Source: Paludisphaera rhizosphaerae (lineage in GTDB: Bacteria; Planctomycetota; Planctomycetia; Isosphaerales; Isosphaeraceae). From it: DNA of 34,102 nucleotides. This document shows, in pieces, positions 30,160 to 34,102 of the stretch. The position numbers and the translations under genes were made by a program. The notes beneath the pieces are model-generated. The model made no database searches. It saw only the letters and a program-made list of their open reading frames with translations, and was not told where the DNA came from. Location of the stretch: contig NZ_JAALCR010000049.1 of the NCBI RefSeq assembly GCF_011065895.1, positions 1-34,102 on the forward strand. Direction: 5' to 3'. Within the stretch, counting starts at the first letter, position 1; every line of letters begins with the position of its first letter.

Positions 30160-32778
30160 ATGAAAACCGACGACCTTCGTGAAGCTTACCTGGAATTCTT
30201 CGCATCCAAGGGCTGCGTCCGCAAGCCGAGCGACGTGCTGGCGCCGAACGACCCGACGGTCCTCTTCACGCCGGCCGGGATGAACCAGTTCAAACGCGAG
30301 TTCATGGGCCTGGGCGACCCGTCCTTCAAGCGCGCCACGACCTGCCAGAAGTGCATCCGCACCGGCGACATCGAGAACGTCGGCAAGACCCCGCGGCACA
30401 TGACGTTCTTCGAGATGCTGGGCAATTTCAGCTTCGGCGACTACTTCAAGCGCGAGGCGATTCACTGGGCCTGGGAGTTCCTCACCAAGACCCTCTCGAT
30501 CTCCCCCAATCGGCTGACCTTCACCGTCTACCAGGACGACGACGAAGCGTTCGATATCTGGCACAAGGAGGTGGGCGTCCCTACCGACCGCATCAAGCGG
30601 CTGGGCGAAGACGACAACTTCTGGCCCGCCGGAGCCCCGACTCACGGTCCCAACGGCGTCTGCGGCCCGTGCTCGGAGATCTTCTACCACGGCGACGGCA
30701 TCGAGGAAGTCGAGATCTGGAACCTCGTCTTCACCCAGTTCAACCGCGTCGGGCCGGGCCAGCTCGAACCGCTGCCGAACAAGAACATCGACACCGGCAT
30801 GGGCCTCGAACGCGCGGCCGCCGCCCTTCAGGGGGCCAAGTCGAACTTCGAGATCGACCTGTTCATCCCGATCGTCGCCGCCGCGGCCGATGCGCTGGGG
30901 ATCGACTACGCCAAGGTGAAGGACAGCCTCGACGGCGTCCGCATCCGGCGGGCCGCCGACCACGCCCGGACGCTCTCCTTCTGCCTTCACGAGAACATCC
31001 GGTTCGGCCCTGAGAAGCAAGGTTACGTCATCCGCCGCCTGCTCCGCCGGGCCGTGCTCGACGCCTACCAGATGGGCCGCCGCGAGCCCTTCCTGTACAC
31101 GCTCGCCCCGGTCGTCGCCGAGGCCATGAAGGGCGGCTACCCCGAGATCGCCGACAGCGTCCCGCGCATCCAGCACGCGATCCGGGATGAGGAGGAGCGG
31201 TTCCTCCGCAACCTGGAAAACGGGATGCGGCTGCTGAACGACGCGTTCCGCAAGACCAAGGCCGCCGGCTCTGACGTGATCTCCGGGGCCGACGCCTTCG
31301 ACCTGCACTCCACCTACGGCATCCCCGTCGAGGTCACCGAGAGCCTCGCCGCCGACCAGAATCTGCGGATCGACACGGAGGGCTTTGAATCGGCCCGCGT
31401 CAAGTTCGCCGCCGTCTCGCGAGGCTCCACCGAGGCCGCCGACGTCTTCGCCGTCGGCCCGCTCGACACCCTCAAGGAAGCCTACCACCAGGGCTCCGCG
31501 TTCCTCGGCTACACGACGACCGAGTCGCCGGCCAGGGTGATCGGCATCCTGGAACAGGGGAAGCTCGCCGACTACGCGCAGAAGTCCGACGGCGGCCCCG
31601 CGATCGCCCTGGTTCTCGACCAGACTCCGTTCTACGGAGAGTCCGGCGGCCAGGTCGGCGACGTGGGCGTCATCAAGGGGAAGGACTTCACGTTCCACGT
31701 CGAGGACACGAAGAAGGAGAACGACTTCTTCCTGCACCTGGGCCGGGTCGTCGAGGGCCGCGTGGACGTCGGCGCCGAAGCGACGGCGACCGTCGACGCC
31801 GGACGTCGCCAGGCGATCCGCCGGGCCCACTCCGCCACCCACCTGCTCCACAACGCGCTCCACAAGCACCTGGGCAAGCACGCCCAGCAGGCCGGCAGCA
31901 AGGTGGAGCCCGACCGGCTCCGGTTCGACTTCTCCAACCCGGAGGCCGTCGGCAAGGAGCGGCTCCAGGCGATCGAGGAGACCGTCAACGACCTCGTGAT
32001 GACGGGTGCTCCGGTCCAGTGGTCCTTGATGCCGATCGCCGAGGCGAAGACGCTGGGCGCGATGGCCCTCTTCGGCGAGAAGTACCCGGAGATCGTCCGC
32101 GTCGTCCAGATGGGGGACTTCTCCCGCGAGCTTTGCGGCGGTACCCACCTCGACAGCGTCGGCCAGGTCGGCCTGTTCAAGATCCTCGGTGAAGAGTCGG
32201 TGGCCGCCGGCACGCGCCGGATCGTCGCCCTGACGGGCAAGGCCGCGCTCGACTTCATCCGCCAGGAAGAGGCGGCGCTCGGAGACCTTGCGGCCAGCCT
32301 GCGAGTCCCCGCCAATCAGGTCAGCGGCCGGGTGGCGGCCCTGCTGGAGGAGGTCAAGACCCTCAAGAAGCAGGCCTCCCAGCGCAAGCCGGAATCCGGC
32401 CCCAAGGCGACGGCCGACGACCTGCTCACGAACGCCCGCACGGCCGGCGACGCCGTCGCCGTCATCGCCTCCGTCGAGGCGACCGCCGACGAGATGCGCG
32501 TCCTCATCGACGGCCTCCGCCGCAAGCGTCCCGAGGGCCTGGCCGTGCTGCTGGCCGCGGCCTCCGAAGGCAAGGTGCAGCTCGTCGCCGCGTTCTCCAA
32601 GGACCTCGTCGACAAGGGCCGGCACGCCGGCCAGTGGCTGAAGAAGGTCGCCCCGGCGGTGGGCGGCGGCGGCGGCGGCCGTCCCGACATGGCCCAGGCC
32701 GGCGGCAAGGACCCCGCCAAGATCCCCGACGCCCTCGAACTGGCGTGGACCGTCGTCCGCGAGGAACTCGGGGGGTGA
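30160..32778 (+). CDS. alaS: Alanyl-tRNA synthetase
   Basis: An 872-residue enzyme, full length for bacterial AlaRS. The catalytic domain begins LREAYLEFFASKGCVRKPSD and holds NPTVLFTPAGMNQFK-type motif 1 (here NDPTVLFTPAGMNQFK), FEMLGNFSFGDYFK (motif 2 region) and GMGLERAAA (motif 3). The editing domain has the zinc ligands HSATHLLHNALHKHLG and CGGTHLDSVGQVG. The C-Ala domain ends GGGGGGRPDMAQAGGKDP. It charges tRNA-Ala and clears mischarged Ser/Gly. No ribosome site is strong before the ATG (GCGGAC at best). No regulatory leader was recognised in the 146 nt upstream. An 859-codon open frame on the opposite strand is a composition artefact. Confidence 0.97.
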   Translation: MKTDDLREAYLEFFASKGCVRKPSDVLAPNDPTVLFTPAGMNQFKREFMGLGDPSFKRATTCQKCIRTGDIENVGKTPRHMTFFEMLGNFSFGDYFKREAIHWAWEFLTKTLSISPNRLTFTVYQDDDEAFDIWHKEVGVPTDRIKRLGEDDNFWPAGAPTHGPNGVCGPCSEIFYHGDGIEEVEIWNLVFTQFNRVGPGQLEPLPNKNIDTGMGLERAAAALQGAKSNFEIDLFIPIVAAAADALGIDYAKVKDSLDGVRIRRAADHARTLSFCLHENIRFGPEKQGYVIRRLLRRAVLDAYQMGRREPFLYTLAPVVAEAMKGGYPEIADSVPRIQHAIRDEEERFLRNLENGMRLLNDAFRKTKAAGSDVISGADAFDLHSTYGIPVEVTESLAADQNLRIDTEGFESARVKFAAVSRGSTEAADVFAVGPLDTLKEAYHQGSAFLGYTTTESPARVIGILEQGKLADYAQKSDGGPAIALVLDQTPFYGESGGQVGDVGVIKGKDFTFHVEDTKKENDFFLHLGRVVEGRVDVGAEATATVDAGRRQAIRRAHSATHLLHNALHKHLGKHAQQAGSKVEPDRLRFDFSNPEAVGKERLQAIEETVNDLVMTGAPVQWSLMPIAEAKTLGAMALFGEKYPEIVRVVQMGDFSRELCGGTHLDSVGQVGLFKILGEESVAAGTRRIVALTGKAALDFIRQEEAALGDLAASLRVPANQVSGRVAALLEEVKTLKKQASQRKPESGPKATADDLLTNARTAGDAVAVIASVEATADEMRVLIDGLRRKRPEGLAVLLAAASEGKVQLVAAFSKDLVDKGRHAGQWLKKVAPAVGGGGGGRPDMAQAGGKDPAKIPDALELAWTVVREELGG

Positions 32779-32852
32779 CCGAGCCCCGTAAAATCAGCGC
32801 GACCGCATCGATCTGCAGTCTTCTCCGGATTCGATGCTCGGTCGTGTTGGTC

Positions 32853-32880
32853 TTGACGTGCGGCGTACGGTTTGTAACAT
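32853..32880 (+). promoter_or_regulatory. Promoter of rplM-rpsI
   Basis: TTGACG (32853-32858), 16 nt, TAACAT (32875-32880), about 64 nt upstream of the rplM start. The leader then has a short CGCG-gaca-CGCG stem followed by a T-run (ttccgtttttt) about 20 nt before the gene, possibly an attenuator. Confidence 0.5.
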
Positions 32881-32944
32881 GGTATTTTTCCCAAGGACTG
32901 CGCGGACACGCGTTCCGTTTTTTGCGATTCAGGCGTACCTTTCC

Positions 32945-33496
32945 ATGAAGTGTTACCAGGCGAAGACCGGCGAGCTGTCGCGTCAGTGGTTCACGATCGA
33001 CGCGGAAGGCCAGGTCGTCGGCCGGCTCGCGGCCCAGATCGCCCCGATCTTGATGGGCAAGCATCGTCCGACCTACACCCCGCACGTCGACACCGGCGAT
33101 TACGTCATCGTCACCAACGTCGAGAAGGTCGTCTTCACCGGCGACAAGTGGCGTGAGAAGACCTACCAGCGGTACTCCGGCTACCCCGGCGGCCAGCGCG
33201 AAGAAGCGGCCTGGAAGCTGCTTGAGCGTCGCCCCGAGCGGATCCTCGAGCTGGCCATCCAGCGGATGATGCCGAAGAACAAACTCGGCCGCCACATGAT
33301 GGACAAGCTCAAGCTGGTCGTCGGCCCGAACCACCCGCACCAGGCCCAGAACCCCGCCCCGCTGGAGCCCTACTCCGGCCGTCCGGCCCCCGCCGGCGCC
33401 ATCCTCGTCCCCCCGCCGGTCGAGAAGAAGAAGGCCGCCCCCAAGGCCGAGGCCGCCCCGGTTGAGGAAACTCCCGCCGCCAACGACGGCGAATAA
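32945..33496 (+). CDS. rplM: Ribosomal protein L13 with C-terminal extension
   Basis: A 183-residue L13. The family core runs from about 8 to 145: QWFTIDAEGQVVGRLAAQIA, TYTPHVDTGDYVIVTN, HRPTYTP, RYSGYPGG, and RMMPKNKLGRHMMDKLK. The typical bacterial protein has about 142 residues; here a tail of about 40 residues (RPAPAGAILVPPP, then Lys/Ala/Glu/Pro-rich, ending PAANDGE) is added. The ATG at 32945 starts MKCYQAKTGELSRQWF, as expected. An upstream ATG at 32834 would add 37 residues and would include the promoter region, so it is rejected. rpsI follows after 87 nt in the conserved rplM-rpsI order. Confidence 0.95.
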   Translation: MKCYQAKTGELSRQWFTIDAEGQVVGRLAAQIAPILMGKHRPTYTPHVDTGDYVIVTNVEKVVFTGDKWREKTYQRYSGYPGGQREEAAWKLLERRPERILELAIQRMMPKNKLGRHMMDKLKLVVGPNHPHQAQNPAPLEPYSGRPAPAGAILVPPPVEKKKAAPKAEAAPVEETPAANDGE

Positions 33497-33583
33497 GTCG
33501 AATAACAACCCCCGCAGCCGCTCGTCACGGACGGCCCCCGCGCGTCGGAACCCCCAGACCAGCCAGAGGACTCGAGCAAGAAT

Positions 33584-33988
33584 ATGTCCGCGACCGCTAC
33601 CAAAACCTACACCTGGGGAACCGGCCGGCGCAAGACGGCGGTCGCCCGCGTTCGTATCGCCGACGGCACCGGCCAGTTCATGGTCAACGGCATCGACGCC
33701 CGCGAGTACTTCCCCCTGGAAGTGCAGCAGACCGACATCCGCGCCCCGCTCAAGGCGACCGAACTGTCGGACCGCGTCGACGTCTTCGTCAACGTGACCG
33801 GCAGCGGCAAGCCCAGCCAGTCGGGCGCCGTCGTCCAGGGCCTCGCCCGCGCTCTGAAGGAGTTCCGTCCGGACCTCTACGAGGCTCTCCGCGACGGCAA
33901 CTACCTCACCCGCGACGCCCGTATGGTCGAGCGTAAGAAATACGGCCACAAGAAGGCCCGTAAGAGCTTCCAGTTCTCCAAGCGCTGA
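33584..33988 (+). CDS. rpsI: Ribosomal protein S9
   Basis: A 134-residue S9, full length. Conserved segments are GTGRRKTAVARVRI, FMVNGIDAREYFPLE, TGSGKPSQSGAVVQGLARAL, LTRDARMVERKKYGHKKARK and the C-terminal SFQFSKR, whose terminal Lys/Arg contacts the P-site tRNA. It is the second gene of the rplM-rpsI operon; GAGGA lies some 13 nt upstream of the ATG. A clear intrinsic terminator follows at 34035. Confidence 0.97.
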   Translation: MSATATKTYTWGTGRRKTAVARVRIADGTGQFMVNGIDAREYFPLEVQQTDIRAPLKATELSDRVDVFVNVTGSGKPSQSGAVVQGLARALKEFRPDLYEALRDGNYLTRDARMVERKKYGHKKARKSFQFSKR

Positions 33989-34034
33989 TCGCCTGGAACT
34001 TACTGGAACCTCCTTCACCCCCGAACCCCGACCG

Positions 34035-34075
34035 GCCCGCGAAGACCTCTGCGTCCTTGCGGGCTGTGTCTTTTT
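34035..34075 (+). terminator. Intrinsic terminator of rplM-rpsI
   Basis: GCCCGC (34035-34040) pairs with GCGGGC (34059-34064), extended by further pairs inside (GAC/GTC). The descending arm is followed by TGTGTC and five T at 34071-34075. Confidence 0.8.
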
Positions 34076-34102
34076 CGAACGCTACAGGCCACCCATTTTG
34101 TT

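Noticed and set aside
30046-32625. 859-codon open frame antisense to alaS
   Set aside because: alaS is certain on the plus strand. The antisense frame is the usual by-product of strong G/C at third codon positions, and its translation is Val/Gly/Asp/Arg-rich without domains.

Overview
This is a GC-rich bacterial chromosome segment, most likely from a planctomycete of the Isosphaeraceae type. This is inferred from protein content only; there is no rRNA in the window. The evidence is: a giant secreted protein with the planctomycete N-terminal motif ending LEDRTLLA, a PEP-CTERM protein with HAF repeats, a gene of the Planctomycetes/Verrucomicrobia-restricted Minf_1886 family, an FGly-type sulfatase, and many small secreted or Cys-containing proteins typical of that group. 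No CRISPR array, tRNA, insertion sequence or prophage was seen.

Layout. 1-2736 (minus): 5' part of a glycine-rich, PE_PGRS-like repeat surface protein whose 3' end lies outside the window. 2737-3899: AT-richer intergenic DNA. 3900-4889: PEP-CTERM/HAF-repeat protein, then a perfect 13-bp hairpin. 4890-5864: long gene-poor stretch holding a very AT-rich promoter-like island and, right after it, a nested multi-helix fold (about 5622-5810). This is the best candidate here for an undescribed structured RNA or leader. 5865-7247: TPR protein with a C-terminal zinc ribbon. 7637-9785: ApbE flavin transferase fused to DUF2271, overlapping a PepSY-type membrane protein; together a likely extracytosolic flavin/electron-transfer module. 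9946-14019: PaoABC-like molybdenum hydroxylase operon (Tat-exported 2Fe-2S subunit, Mo subunit, FAD subunit) plus a small Cys-rich protein. 14168-17581: DUF1326 protein, a secreted protein of unknown function, an XdhC/CoxI-family Mo-enzyme maturation factor, and a TrmB-like tRNA methyltransferase.

17655-20425 (minus): DUF1328 small membrane protein, CsbD-like protein, and the sufS-sufU iron-sulfur pair. 20426-21300: lower-GC non-coding DNA. 21301-24417 (plus): TorD-family chaperone, acyl-CoA dehydrogenase, a cluster of three hairpins, a LapA-domain protein and a secreted protein. 24436-27322 (minus): a tightly coupled run reading PSP1/RicT-like protein, Minf_1886 protein, one-TM protein, sulfatase, with two ATGA overlaps. 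27485-34102 (plus): Trm112-like protein, HtrA-like protease with two PDZ domains, a small-protein/HNH-nuclease pair, alaS, and the rplM-rpsI ribosomal operon ending in a clear intrinsic terminator.

The housekeeping genes (alaS, rplM, rpsI, sufSU, trmB) mark this as core chromosome. The accessory interest lies in redox enzymes (Mo hydroxylase, flavinylation module), cell-surface proteins, and the putative RNA near 5.7 kb.
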